From positions 2,976,001-3,040,000 of the forward strand of contig CM035311.1 in the NCBI GenBank assembly GCA_002900995.3: a DNA stretch of 64,000 nt. Reading direction: 5' to 3'. Each line of letters opens with the position of its first letter. Position 1 is the first letter of the stretch. This DNA is from Ganoderma boninense (Eukaryota > Basidiomycota > Agaricomycetes > Polyporales > Polyporaceae). Positions 22,450-34,692 of this stretch are shown piece by piece. A program made the position numbers and the translations under genes. Under the pieces are notes generated by a model. It ran no database searches. It was not told the DNA's origin and saw nothing but the letters and a program-made list of their open reading frames with translations.

Positions 22450-25400
22450 ATGGGTATCTGCACATGCGAAGAGTGCAGATTCCACTTGTACAAGGATACA
22501 GAGGGCAAATGGCACCCGGGGCGCGTACTCGACTCTCTGACCATCACCAGCCACCGTGCTGCCGAAAGGATGAAGAGGAAGGCAAATCGACGAGAGCGCA
22601 GGTCCCGGGAGGCGGCTGAGGCGGAAGAACCGGAGGAATTTGCAGTAGAGAGCTCTGTCTTTCTCACTACTGTCCAAGGCGAGAGTTCCGAAGGAGGACT
22701 TGCAGTGCGATCGCGGGATTTTGAGTGGCGCGCCGACTCGTCTGCCCCCGGGGCTGGCACCTCCAACCTCCCCAAACCCCAGGTTAGTTGGTTATAGCGA
22801 CGACAAAATATATACTCACTAATTTTAATCGCAGGAGCCCACTCGTGGTGATCAGTCGTCCGCGCCGAGTTCTGCCACCCTCTCTGACGACAATCTCGGA
22901 GAAGAGGAGGTGTTGAGCCCCGGTGGGGCACAGGACGTACGCAGTTCATCTTTTATATGGTTATCGTTCATGATCTGTGACTAACGGTGGAGATGCAGGA
23001 TTTCCACGACGCGCTCGTTCGCGAGCGAAAGCTGACATTATCATCTCTGGAATCCCTCCTCGCTCTCCGCTCGCGGCGTATTTCCGCCTACGATAAGCTG
23101 CGCTTCTACTCGTTACCCTTCTCCACCAGTGATCCTCCAGCCGAACTTGACCGGGCGGATCCTTGTAGCGCGGGCTTCATTGCTCATCGCGCCTGGGTAT
23201 CATCTAAGCTCAGGTTCTTGCACGAGCTGCCGCTGGTGGGCGACAAGCAGGAGGACCGCCACCGAGTGTGTCTAATCAGAGACCTTACCACCGAGGCGTC
23301 CCGGCTTCTAAGACTCGAACAAAGTGCTTGGAGGAAGGAGATGGTTATGTTGGGTCTTCTGCGTCTTGATGACACGGAGGCTCCCGAACCTGTAGTGGTC
23401 TATCCGCGTGCGTGATATTAATTGCTGTCAATCTGTCTTTACTGAGTGGCGGGTTTAGCAGCTCCGTACAACCCTAAGGCTATTCCCCACTACATTCTTG
23501 CTGCTCTATTCATGGTCACCATCTTACATTCGGTAGCGTCCCTCGCGCGCCCGTATACACATTTTCTCTTGCACACGATACGCGTCGTCCTTTTTGGCGC
23601 CTTGACCTGCCAAATGAATGGTACCGCGCAAGGCGTGCTGTCAGCGGCTCGAGATGCTCTTCTGGAGCATGTCCCCGTCAGTATCTCGACCATACTCTCT
23701 TCATTGCACCTCGAGCCCGCCGGAATTGTGGAATACGCCATGTGCCCTACATGTTCCTACACATACGCTCCAGATGTCTCGAACCCCGATGATCCCTATC
23801 CCCACACGTGCATCCACTCCGAAACCGACAAGCCTATCTGTGGAACTCCCCTCATCGTCCGGAAGACGCTTGCCCCCAAAACCAAGGACGGTCCTCCTCA
23901 CGTCGTTTACCGAGCGGTCAAGGTTCTCCCGTACCGGACCTTGAAGTCGTACGCTGCTGAACTCTTCATGAGGGCCGGGGTGGAGGACATCTTGGAGACT
24001 TCCTGGGCACGCGCAGCTCGACGCGATGGGTTCTACGATGACATCCTGCAATCACCAGCCATCCAGGAGTTCCTCGGACCGGACAGGCGAACTCGTTTCT
24101 CGACGCAGGCCCACGGTTCTGTTCACTTGGTCTTCAGTTTATTTGTAGACTGGTTCAATCCTCACGGCAATAAGAAGGCGGGTAAATCCCACTCAATCAG
24201 TGCTGTGTATATGGTTTGCGACAACCTACCTCCGCATCTCCGCTTTCGTCCTGAATACCTTTACCTCGTAACCCTCATCCCTGGTCCGAAAGAGCCGAGT
24301 CTCCACGAGCTCAATCACGTTCTTCGACCTCTAGTGGACGAGCTGTTAGAGTTCTGGCACCAGGGAGTGTACCTCAAATGCACTGCGGCTCGACCGGGTG
24401 GCCGTCTTGTGCGTGCAGCACTCATCCCCTTGGTATGCGACCTGCCTGCTGTTCGTAAGACAGCTGGTTTTGCGCATCATTCACATCACCATTTTTGTTC
24501 TTTTTGCCCGCTCCCGAAGGCCGACATATCGAATGCCGATCGCACCACTTGGCCACCATGCCGTACGTGGAGCGAACACGCCTTTATCGCTAGCGCCTGG
24601 CGGGATGCACCGACGGAAGCGGTCAGGAAGCAGATCTTCGACAGACATGGACTTCGCTGGTCCGAACTGCTGCGTCTCGAATACTGGGATCCTACCAAGT
24701 ACGCTCTTGTCGACACTATGCACAACTTGTTCCTTGGCGAGCTTCGTCATCATTGCATGGACGTCTGGGGGATTGGCGACTTGTCTGAGAAGATACCGAA
24801 GTCACTCAATCTACATACACCACGAGAGCAACAGCAACACCTTGACCAGCTTTTTGCGTCGCTGTGCAAGAAGGCGTTCAGCACGGTTAAACGTACACGC
24901 AAGGATTACCTCCTCGCTGTCGCGCGCTTCAACAAGATCGCAATCCCAGTCGCAGACCCGACGAAACAAGACATCACGGATGCTATATTCCAACGGGTAC
25001 GTGTTCTGCTAATAGCCGCATGATATGTTTAGGACTCACAGTGGGCACAGATAGGGACGATGGCTGATAGTCAAATCGAGTCTGAACTCCGAATGCCATC
25101 CCCCCTTGCAGAGACAGTCGACCACTTTTGGCTCCCTGGAGACGATGCAGTAAACTCTTCAGCTGTCTTTACTCGCGAAGTTCGTAAGCAAGTGCGTGAA
25201 GACATCGCAAACATGATCATCCCTAGCTGGATCGAGAAGCCACCTCATAACTTCGGCAGCGCGAGCCATGGTAAATTGAAGGCTGATCAGTGGCGATCGG
25301 TTGGGACGATCTTCATGGTGGTCACACTTGTGCGCCTCTGGGGCCATGCTGGCTCCTCTGCACTTGAACGCGCTGCCCTGGAAAACTTCGTTCACCTCGT

Positions 25401-26565
25401 CATTGCGGTTGACTCCGCTACCCGGCGCTCCATGTCTACTTCCCGAGCTGAACTCTTTGACCAGCACATGGAAGCTTACATCAAGGGCCTTCGTACACTT
25501 TACAAGCATCCTCTTGTCCCTAACCATCACATGTCGCTCCACCTCAAACCCTGTCTGGCGTTGTTCGGGCCCGTTTACGGTTGGTGGTCCTATCCTTTCG
25601 AGCGGTACAATGGAATACTGCAACGTCTCAATTCTAACTACAAGCCAGGTATGTAGTGAAGGCTGCGTACGCTATGCTCAGCTAACAGAATTGTTCTGCT
25701 AGATGAAATGCCCAAGACATTCATGCGTTATTTCTACATTGGCGCCAACCTTCGATGGCTGATTTCCACCATTGAGTGGCCGGATCTCGACGTCTTTCGA
25801 CAATGGATCTCCTCGTTCCAAGTGACATTTCGAGAGGCAGCTCGTGGGACACGCTTCACCGACCTGGCTGCCTTCCACTCCGCTGCTAACGAACACTTCC
25901 AATACGATGGGAGCAAAGTGTCTATACTCCCGAGAGCCATATACGATCAACTTTTCGACATTGTATGCTCGGATCCATCGGCGAGGGGGAAGGCCCGATT
26001 CCGATCAGCCTACGACGCCAAGAGGAGCAAACTCCCCCATCTTCCTCATAATGGCCAATTCGTGTCCCACATCGACTCGGGCGGGGTTACGTACATGACA
26101 TCAACTTCTGGGACTCGTAATTCTTTCGTCGTCTTCCGCGATCACTTGAACAAGAACCACCGAACGGCTGGACAGATTGAAAATCTCTTCTATCATCGCC
26201 GTATGTACCAGGGCATCGCGAAGATAGAAGCATTTGTCGTTGTTCGCAGGTTTTGCCCGCTGTCCAACCAAGACAAGCTCAAGGACCCATTCCGATCCTT
26301 CCCTGGACTGGAGACGAGACTGTACTATGACAGACTTGACGATGACGTCAGGGTTGTTGCCCTCGATGCCTTGCTATGTCATTTTGCAGTGCTACGATGG
26401 ACTCCGGTTGGGATCACGACGAACTGCATTGTTGCGAAGTCACTGGATAGGGTGGGTTCAAATGTCTGCTATTCACGCACAGGGCTGAAATACAGAATTT
26501 TCAGAGCTAAGGGAGAAGGTGCATGGTACAATGTCCGTAGATCAATCATTAATGAGGTAGTATAG
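22450..26565 (+). CDS. CACTA/EnSpm (Tnp2-type) transposase, 1280 aa
   Basis: Six exons (22450-22782, 22835-22936, 22999-23407, 23459-24996, 25051-25648, 25703-26565) splice into one uninterrupted frame. The N-terminus has a short Cys cluster and the phrase KWHPGRVLD, typical of basidiomycete elements. The transposase core (about residues 500-720) shows LFVDWFNPHGNKKAGKSHS, NLPPHLRFRPEYLYLV and LIPGPKEPSLHELNHVLRPL, and DTMHNLFLGELRHHCMD, the signature blocks of the transposase_21/Tnp2 family. The DUF4218-like part follows (GKLKADQWRSVG, NHHMSLHLKPCLALFGP, WWSYPFERYNGILQR). No stop or frameshift was found, so it may be functional. The start could be at 22354, but that ATG lies inside the long inverted repeat. 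Element ends were not identified. Confidence 0.9.
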
Positions 26566-26999
26566 TAAGCACATCTCCTCCTTTCGTTCAGAGTTAGATT
26601 GCGCGCATGAAGCGCTATATAAGCACCAGCCATGCACGAGAGGACTCAGGAGGCAGTGCTCTGCATGCCTCGGATGTTCTGTCCGCGACACCAGCAGAGC
26701 ACCGGCTGACCATTGGAGAGAGAACGTCCTCAGAGCGTCAAAAGAGTGGACCATCAGAGTAGAATCGAAGCATCTAGAGAGCGCTCGGGAAGCTGCGAAG
26801 CCTTGCGCCAGCACTACCCGGAGAGCATGAGCGGAGCATAGATGGAGCGTCAACAGAGTGGCGGGCGCATCTGGGGAGCGGCGGGAGGCTCAATGGCGCA
26901 CAGTGCAGACAGTGTCAAGGACTGGCAGAGCAATGAGGGCTGAGAGCGTATACGGAGAGTCACAGGCACCGGAAGATATGCCAGATATCAGGTCACAAG
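26566..26999. other. Region after the CACTA transposase, no gene
   Basis: Rich in AGAG and GAGCG motifs grading into the minisatellite downstream. Probably subterminal sequence of the CACTA element. No coding signal. Confidence 0.4.
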
Positions 27000-27615
27000 G
27001 GTCAAGAGCGTCGATGGAGGCTGATCGCGACAGCACCGCTGGAGCGAGGAGGGACGGTCGAGGGTGTTCAGACAGGGTCGAGAGCGCCGGGAGCGACGGG
27101 AGCGACGGGAGCGTCGGGCTGGGATAGCGGAGGGTCTATGGGCTCCGAGTCGGGAGCGTCGAGGGCCTTGAGGGCGTCGGGAGCGTCGATGGAGGCTCAT
27201 CGCGACAGCACCGCTGGAGCGAGGAGGACGGTCGAGAGCGTTCAAACAGCGTCGAGAGCGCCGGGAGCGACGGGAGCGTCGGGCTGGGATAGCGGAGGGT
27301 CTATGGGCTCCGAGTCGGGAGCGTCGAGGGCCTTGAGGGCGTCGGGAGCGTCGATGGAGGCTCATCGCGACAGCACCGCTGGAGCGAGGAGGGACGGTCG
27401 AGAGCGTTCAAACAGCGTCGAGAGCGCCGGGAGCGACGGGAGCGTCGGGCTGGGATAGCGGAGGGTCTATGGGCTCCGAGTCGGGAGCGTCGAGGGCCTT
27501 GAGGGCGTCGGGAGCGTCGATGGAGGCTCATCGCGACAGCACCGCTGGAGCGAGGAGGGACAGTCGAGGGTGTTCAGACAGCGTCGAGAGCGCCGGGAGC
27601 ATGGAGAGCATGGGG
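27000..27615. repeat. Minisatellite of about 165 bp units, roughly four copies
   Basis: The marker GGGATAGCGGAGGGTCTATG begins at 27121, 27286 and 27452, giving periods of 165 and 166 bp. A second marker, GCGTCGATGGAGGCT, recurs near 27010, 27185, 27350 and 27517. Units are nearly identical, so the array is recent. A finer GGGAGCGTC motif runs through and beyond it (to about 27850). Long ORFs over it on both strands are consequences of the repeat and are not called as genes. Confidence 0.9.
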
Positions 27616-27879
27616 AGCATAGGGAGCGTCAGGAGTGTCGGGCAGGGGAGGCAGAGGGTCTACGCACTTCGAGTCGAGAGCGGGGGAGAGCGTGAGGAGG
27701 AGAGGAGCGCCGTCTCGCGTACGCCAGAGCCCCGTTGGATGTCCCATGTAGCTCCCCCGGAGAGCCTTCGGAGCGTCGGAGGAGCGGATTCAGAGAACTC
27801 TCGGAGCTTCAGAGGAGCGAATCCGGAGCACCCAGGGAGCGTCGGGTTGCCCGAGGGCGGCTATGTAAAATATCGTCCT

Positions 27880-28330
27880 TGAATATCCACCCACTGTGAG
27901 CGCCGGGAAGATATAGGTCCGCTATTTCACATACCGGCCACATATCTGCCTGGCAGATATGTTCTGTCGGATATGTCAGGTGAAGGCAAGCGATAAGTCA
28001 GTCCAATATGGGAATGATAGTGGTCAGATATGTCGACGGGTACTTAGATGGTATTTCAGCAGCGAGCCGAATATCTGCCATGCAGATTTCAAGAAGATAT
28101 GTGGGCTGCAGAGCCACTGCCGTCCCCATATCGGACCGTCGGCTATTCCCGAAAATATCTACCCGGTTGATTATTGGTCGGCTACTCACATGATATCAGT
28201 CCTATCCTCCCGTCCCCCATCTGGCTCGCAGGCCCCGGAATTGATAGATTCCCGACCAATATCCTCCCTGTATCTGCCGGCCATATTCACGGCTTTCCCC
28301 GTCGTGATTGATTGCATATGGGAAAGTATC
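27880..28330. repeat. ATATC/GATAT-rich palindromic zone
   Basis: More than a dozen ATATC or GATAT motifs occur in about 450 bp, many as ATATCTGCC or AGATATGT. One near-perfect palindrome (ACATATCTGCC/TGGCAGATATG) lies at about 27941-27963. Clustered short motifs in both orientations resemble the subterminal transposase-binding repeats of CACTA elements. That role is inferred. Confidence 0.6.
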
Positions 28331-28415
28331 CTGAGAGATGGCGATCGTGCGAACATCCCGCCTATACTCTATTAATAGCTTAGCCTAATATAGGATTGGT
28401 TTTGTACCGCTGGCC

Positions 28416-28475
28416 GAATCGCTCGCAGAAATGCTCGCGGAACTGTATGCTGAACAGTTCCCTGAAATGTGCGCG
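28416..28475. repeat. 12-base periodic repeat, five units
   Basis: Consecutive 12-mers: GAATCGCTCGCA, GAAATGCTCGCG, GAACTGTATGCT, GAACAGTTCCCT, GAAATGTGCGCG. They lie upstream of the KDZ gene start. The second unit is identical to the unit at 53550-53561. Confidence 0.7.
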
Positions 28476-28590
28476 GGTCATGTTGGACTTGTAGGTTTCG
28501 GTGATCAGATGACCTTGCCTTTGGTTCCCGCGCTTGCATCTGTATGAACTCAGGTCTTCCTTGCTCAACACCACCGTCTTCGCTCACATC

Positions 28591-31500
28591 ATGCATTCAG
28601 AACTACCAGTCTTGCCGCCTCCTGCTACACCTCCGAGACGACCTCCAAAGTGCTCACAACAGCCCGCAAGTCAACACTTCGAGAGCCCTAAAAGGCCTCG
28701 ACCCTGGCGCAAAGACTCCGAGATCGTTGTCCGGCCAGGGCAAGATCTTGAAGCACGACAGTTACTGGCTCGGATGGATGAGATTCGGAAACGTCGCGAA
28801 CGCCTGGCCACTGATGGCGAGGTTTCTCAGCCTTCGCACGATCCGGGCTCCCAATCCGAAAATCAACTCTGTCCACATTCTCTTGACGAGCCATACGTTG
28901 ATGATTCAGCCCAGCACGACATGAGTGCGGTTGCAGGAGACGCTGAGATACATCCCCGTCGGGTACTTCCAGACGCCGCAGCCTACCGCCTGTACAGTAA
29001 TTGGCTTGTCCTGATTCCTACGCTTGTCCACGACTACCTTGACTACATGCAACGAACTCAAGGTCGACTTGGTCGCCCACCCAGAATTGAAGCGACAATG
29101 TGCAACACGGGGTTCTGCATATTGAAGGAATCTGAGATTCAATGTTTGCATTTCGACTGTGCGTTGCTACTGATGCTTGCAGAAGCGCACACTTAAACTT
29201 TTTCTCGTTTCACAGATCTCATTACAACGACATTCCAGAGCTGTAAATGCGCTACTATCCCACAGATTCTGGTGCACAACGGTCTCTTCCCGACTTCTCC
29301 AGTTCAGCCTCGCCTTGCGGTGTCAATCGACTTATTAGATTTCTACTCCGCCCTCTTTGATCACTCAGCGGACGCTGTTACGGCGTTAGCAGGCGCATTG
29401 AAGGTGCTGTATAGCCGACGCGGATTCCACATCCTTAATGAGAAGGTCAGTTCCCCACAGGTCTACAATCTCCTGCTCCAAGCTGAATATGCGAGTCCAA
29501 GGGTGAACCCATGCATGATCCATTCCGCCGGGGCTTAGGTCAAGCGATTCAGTGGTACGATTCTCTCCGTCGAAGACCCGAGTCCATGCTCGAAAAGGCT
29601 GTGGACGCATGCATCCCGCTAATCAAGAGTGAGTTGGCAAAGGGCCAGACAAATACTCCGATGAACTCTTTCCAGCCTGGTATGCTATCCGTTCAAACAG
29701 ACTACACCATATGTTTGAGGCACACTCTGATATAGATGTCATAGATCTCTCAAGTGACCACCTAAGCGACTCTCTGCGCGAACACCCGGGCGAACGTTCA
29801 CGGAACCATTCGCGCGACCCTTCGCACGACCGTTTCCCCAACCGTTTCCCCGACCATTCCCTCGACCGTTTCCCTGACCATTCCCTCGACCGTTTCCCCG
29901 ACCGTTCCCCCGACCGTTTCCCCGACCGTTTCCCCGACCGTTCCCCGACCGTTTCCCCGACCATTCCCCCGACCGTTCGCGGGAGGGCAGCGTCGACCCA
30001 GTTGGGGTGCCTCGTCGCGAGTCTGCGACCACCGGGTTTTGTCACCGCTTCCTGCAGAAACTATGTCCCGCATGCTTCGGAGGGGTTCGGTTTGGTCGCA
30101 GCTTTGAGAAGTACGTTACACTCCACCGCGTCGATACCTTCTAGCTCTAACGCACCGGTCATGATTTACAGAGCGGGCGGAGACATCCATGTCGCAATTG
30201 ATGCTACCTTCAGCCAACGTCACAATGTGGCAGCCGGTGACAGTCCTTGGTTTTACGAACCAAAGTACTTCATACCCAAGGAAGACATAGACAAGATGGA
30301 CGCCCGTATTGCGGCCACGCGCCAGAAGCCACCACGTCCCCATCATTGTGATGTTCCAGACACCGCCATTGATGAATGTGAGAAATCCTACGAGGCTGCA
30401 GACGAAAAGAAGGAGAAGACTCACGGGGTCAAATTTGACGACACTGGTCTGATGGCCCTGGTGTGCCGACACGACATCGTTCTGTTCTTGGTGAACGTCG
30501 ACACCCCCGGCGAGCAGCAAAAATTTGGTATTGTGCTCATTGAGCGCCTTTTCATCCATCTTCCCCCGGAAGCGACAGTCGCAGTGTTCTACGACATTGG
30601 GTGCGTAATGGATCGGAGTCTTCATCAGGTGGGTGACAAATTGTCTCGGCTCCATTCCCCTCTTCATGATGCGCAGTACAACATCTTGTCAGACAGCATT
30701 ATCAAAAGACTACTCTTCGCCACGTCAGCAATGCACGCATATGGACACCAATGGGCATGTCAGCTAGTGTACAACCCCCGGTTGCGCGAAGGGCTCGGGC
30801 TGACCGAGGGAGAAGGCACCGAGAGAATTTGGTCAAAGATGCGATTGCTGATTGGCATGACCCGTACCTCTGGGGTACGTTCCGAATTCTCGTTGTTTCT
30901 GCTCTCCTGACGTAACAACCGTCATAGCGTTCACGTCGAATTTGGATGCTTGACAGACACACAGACTACATCAATGACGCCGCCCGCGAGAATCTAGGCG
31001 TCTGGATTCGAGGGTGGCTGAAAAACGGTGTCGAGGCTCGTGACTTCGCCGCCAACGAAGATCTGGCGATAAGTGGGATGTCGCTTGAGGAACTCCGAGA
31101 CCAGTGGGAAGAACAACGGAAGGCGCAGTTGTCCATCAGAAACCGCACGTATTTGGACATACTTTCTCCGGCTGATCTAACGTCCCTCCTCTAGATGCCC
31201 CTGCCAAACTCAAACGAGAGCTTGACGCGGTGCTCACACTGCAGACAGAGCTCAATCAAATCGACGATTTCATTCAACAAGTGCAAAAAGCGATTGTCAA
31301 GGATGCAACAAACCCCGAAGCGCACAATTTCCTCCAACAACTGCGGCAGGGTCACCGAGACAACATTGGCAAGGTAGAGAGTTTGTACGTGTCTCTGAAC
31401 GTGTCAGACACCTTTCCGGAAATCCAGGGCCTGCCCTTGGACTTCATTCGCACATTGTTGCTGGCACGAGATCTGAAGATAAATATCCGGAAACGGGCGA

Positions 31501-33328
31501 CCGGCTCCTTCTTTGAATGGGATAAGTTAGACCGAGCCGCCGGGGGTCGCGACCAGCCACTTGGCTAGTGTTTATTTATGTCACCGCACGTTACTGATAC
31601 TTACTGGGGTGCATTCAGGTACGAAGCTTCATCAGCAGACCCGGAAAGCCATCGCAAAGCGCACACCGGCACTGATGACCGCGATCCGAAAGTTCAACGG
31701 CTACTGCGACGCGCTCGCGGAGCAGTACGAGGAAACTTGGGAATTTCCCTTGCCCACACATTTGCCCACCACGCTCAACGACTTGCGAGAGGATTCCAGC
31801 CTTCTTGCCGACGTTTGGGTCACAAGAGTCTCACCCGCCATCCCGCGGTGGCTAAAGGATGTTGAAGTCCGTCAGGGAATCAGGGCGATGCTGATGAAGG
31901 CACGTTGTCTAGAGGAGCGCCGCCGATTGGGAGCAGAAGCCGACAACATGTGGCAGTGGTACGGGCTCGAACTCGCTGCCGTGGAATTGGCCAGCCGCGA
32001 TCCCAAAAGTAAGTGGAAATTCTCAGAACCTGACTGGCATCTGGGCGCTCAGCGAGCACCGATCAGATGCTGACATTTTCTTCCTGCTTCAGCAAGAGAA
32101 GGAGAAGCTTCTCTTCCTCCAATTCAAGTGGCGCACAACGTTTGTCTCGGATTTCCGACTCAGGTCACAAGCGTCCGCAGCTGTTCACGTGGCGGAGAAG
32201 CTGTCCGGCACAGCGGAACTCCTCCCACTCCATTGGGTGCAGGTAAACTTCCAAGACGACACTGACGATGAAGAATTCGACTTCGCAGGCACGGAGCAGG
32301 CTGACGCGGAGGCCTGCCTCGTCCGCGACGCCCTTGAGTTCATCCACGACCAGGACTCCACTGAGAATTGCGAGACCGACCACGCGCCATTCCCTGTGCC
32401 TGTGATGGAGAAAGTGTTATTGGTCTCGGACTACAATCCGGTAAGTCGTTGAGCGTTGTTGGTCTCTTGCCATTTTCTCAAGTCCGTACAGTTCGCCGTC
32501 GATGACGACACTTCGTTGTGCCTGCTGCCTGTCCCTCCCCAGATTCCAGAGTCTCCCCCGCCTTCGTGCACTATACCCGCGACGGACGACCATTCACTCC
32601 TAAAGTTTGACCATCCGACCCTGAACCGACTCCACCGCAGCAGCCAGTGGCTGAATGACGAGTGTATCGACTTGGGGACTCAGGTTCTCTGCCGCCATCT
32701 TGGTACCACTGCAGCCAGCGGCAATCCCAATTTCTTCTCATCTTTCGCCATGGCAATGCATCAGAAAGGCGATGATGAAGCCCTCTGGCGGTTGTGCCGG
32801 CACAACGCCCGATTCGACGATGACAGTATCTGGCTCATCCCCATCCACACTCCTGATCAGTGCCATTTCACCCTCGTCACCGTTTACTGGGGAAAACAGC
32901 ACATCGCATGCTTTGACAGCTTTGGTGATGCGCAGACATTCCAGTCTGATGCCAAGGTAGGTGCACGTCGTCATGTCCTATGATGTGCCTGATATATTCG
33001 CTCTAGAATGTCTTTATCTTTATGCATCGCTTGCATCGCCTGGCAATAGAACATGGACAGACACCGCGGCCATTAGCTGATGGTTGGAAGGCGTATCCTC
33101 TTGTGGCAAGTTTCTTCTTCCCTGTGACTAACATAAAAAACCTCACAGTGCATGTCCACACAGACGAAGCCCTTGCAGCGGAACTCCTGGGACTGCGGCG
33201 TTTGGGTCCTGGCTTGCACCGCAGCAATATTGCGAGGGCATACTTCCGTCGTCCTTACGTCAGGCGACATCACCGAGTTCCGCCGAAGACTGTTGGCGCT
33301 GATATATACGATGTCCGGGGTCGTCTGA
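28591..33328 (+). CDS. KDZ transposase fused to Ulp1-type cysteine protease, probably frameshifted
   Basis: KDZ transposases are DDE-type enzymes of fungal DNA transposons. From the ATG at 28591, exon 1 (to 29158) joins exon 2 at 29216 to give the Cys motif QSCKCATIPQ and VHNGLFPTSPVQPRLAVSID. Next come DPFRRGLGQAIQWYDSL, CPACFGGVRFGRSFE, HVAIDATFSQRHN (first Asp), FYDIGCVMD (second Asp), and HAYGHQWACQLVYNPRL with GLTEGEGTERIW (Glu). A helical tail has TKLHQQTRKAIAKR. The C-terminus is a Ulp1/C48 fold: SQWLNDECIDLGTQ, CHFTLVTVYW (His), ACFDSFGD (Asp), and after an intron LQRNSWDCGVWVLACTAA (Gln and Cys), stop at 33328. All protease residues are present. Between exon 3 and CPACFGG lies a 12 bp repeat array with one 11-base unit that shifts the frame. 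At least nine introns. Confidence 0.85.
29780..29982. repeat. GACCGTTTCCCC 12-mer array, 17 units
   Basis: Seventeen consecutive units from GAACACCCGGGC to GACCGTTCGCGG. All are 12 bases except unit 14 (29936-29946, GACCGTTCCCC), which has lost one C. The array lies inside the KDZ coding region and would encode a four-residue period (D-R/H-F/S-P/L). The odd unit breaks the frame for everything downstream. Confidence 0.9.
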
Positions 33329-34684
33329 CTGTCTGTAAATATTCTTCGTGTATTAACAAGGAACGTCGCCCCACGGGTACTCTACTGCGGTGCGACAAGG
33401 TGACCAACCTCTAGCCTCCTCCCTAATCCGAGGACTTGCCGCTCCGCCTAGCCCTCTCGATTAGGCTTTGGGCGCCGCATTCATACCTTCCATTTCCAAC
33501 GCTCCTTTGTTCCCCGGCGGCGGCGACGGCATATAAGCAAGTCGTACCCATTCCCGGGTGGAGCCCAGGGGAACCGCGCGGAGCTTCAGCCTCGAGGCTC
33601 CCTTGTGAAGACACGATTGCACACATGACAACGGACTCCAAGCTCGACATCGGAATGTTCCTTCTTCTTCGCGGCTACCGTGTTTGGTAACTTCTCGGGG
33701 GGCCATGCGAGTACAACGTCTGTGATGCGGATGCCTGGATGCAGACCGTATAAGCGTCAAATGCGAGAAAGATCCGCGGACACGACTCGCTATTATACCA
33801 TTGTGGTCGAATCGGCATCGGGGTCCCAGAACCTAACGGGAGCATTAATCCCGAAATGTGCATATGAGAGAAGATCCGGTCGTCGACGTTGCAATGCATT
33901 GCGCTCTGTCTCAAGATGCAAACCTTACCTGACTTCCGTAATTGAATTAAGAGACGTCTCGACGTCTTCAGCGATCCCAAAATGGTCTGACGAGAAGGGA
34001 ATCACTGATCAGCTGCTTAGTATGTATTAATGGTGGGGTCTGCCCGAGCAGGGCAACGTGTCCGCAAACGGTTTCTGTGGCTGCCGAGCCACAAGGCTGC
34101 ATTGTCAACGCATGCTCACAATAGCTACCTGCCAAGAACACGCCATTGAAGTTGGGCAATAGGTTCTCCAGCGTAGGGGAGCTTGGAGCCCGCGTGTTGC
34201 ACTTCCATTCAATATGTGAACGACCCGCCGCGCTTGAAGGACCCGCGCAGGGAAAGGTGGGGAACTTGTTGCGAAGAGAGCATGTGGGTCGTGAGTCAAG
34301 CGGGCACAGCCTTGTTAAGCACCGTACAGACCTAGGTGGAGGCTCTCCTTTCCTGGTCTTCCCGTTCTGTCACCCTCCCCCCCACCAGTGAGACCTCGCC
34401 TCCGCTCTACGCACCTTTCGCCGAATCGAGAGGAACGCCTGTCGTCCTGCTCGAATGCGCGTCATATCGCTCCAAAAGGTCTGGCCCGATGACCTGCGCG
34501 GGTTGCTAGGCCTGTCGGCATGATTTGGGAGTCAGGCGTTGGATGATTGGATGGACCATGAACAAGGTGTGTCCGATTCCTTTCGTGCAAAGACCACCTT
34601 TGACAAGACTGTGGGTTGGCTACCGAACCAGGAGAAACGTGTTCGCCGTAAGGTTCCAGCCGGACTCGGTGCAGCCGAAATCGA
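33329..34684. other. Region between KDZ gene and hAT element, no gene
   Basis: No ORF with a recognisable domain. A minus-strand stretch near 34159-34100 reads FNGVFLAGSYC, which faintly recalls a flavoprotein C-terminus, but nothing around it supports that. The right end of the KDZ element should lie here, but I could not find a terminal repeat. Confidence 0.35.
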
Positions 34685-34692
34685 GACGTGCT
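34685..34692. repeat. Left target-site duplication of hAT element
   Basis: GACGTGCT, identical to 39046-39053. Confidence 0.95.

Noticed and set aside
26988..27882. Long ORFs on both strands over the 165 bp minisatellite
   Set aside because: Open frames here are a side effect of a GC-rich tandem repeat lacking stop codons, not evidence of a gene.
29739..30073. Gly/Arg/Asn-rich minus-strand ORFs over the KDZ 12-mer array
   Set aside because: They are translations of the reverse of the repeat. The KDZ protein is on the other strand.
33968..34159. Minus-strand FNGVFLAGSYC, resembling a flavoprotein end
   Set aside because: Only about a dozen residues match a pattern, with no FAD-binding motif or coherent exons nearby.
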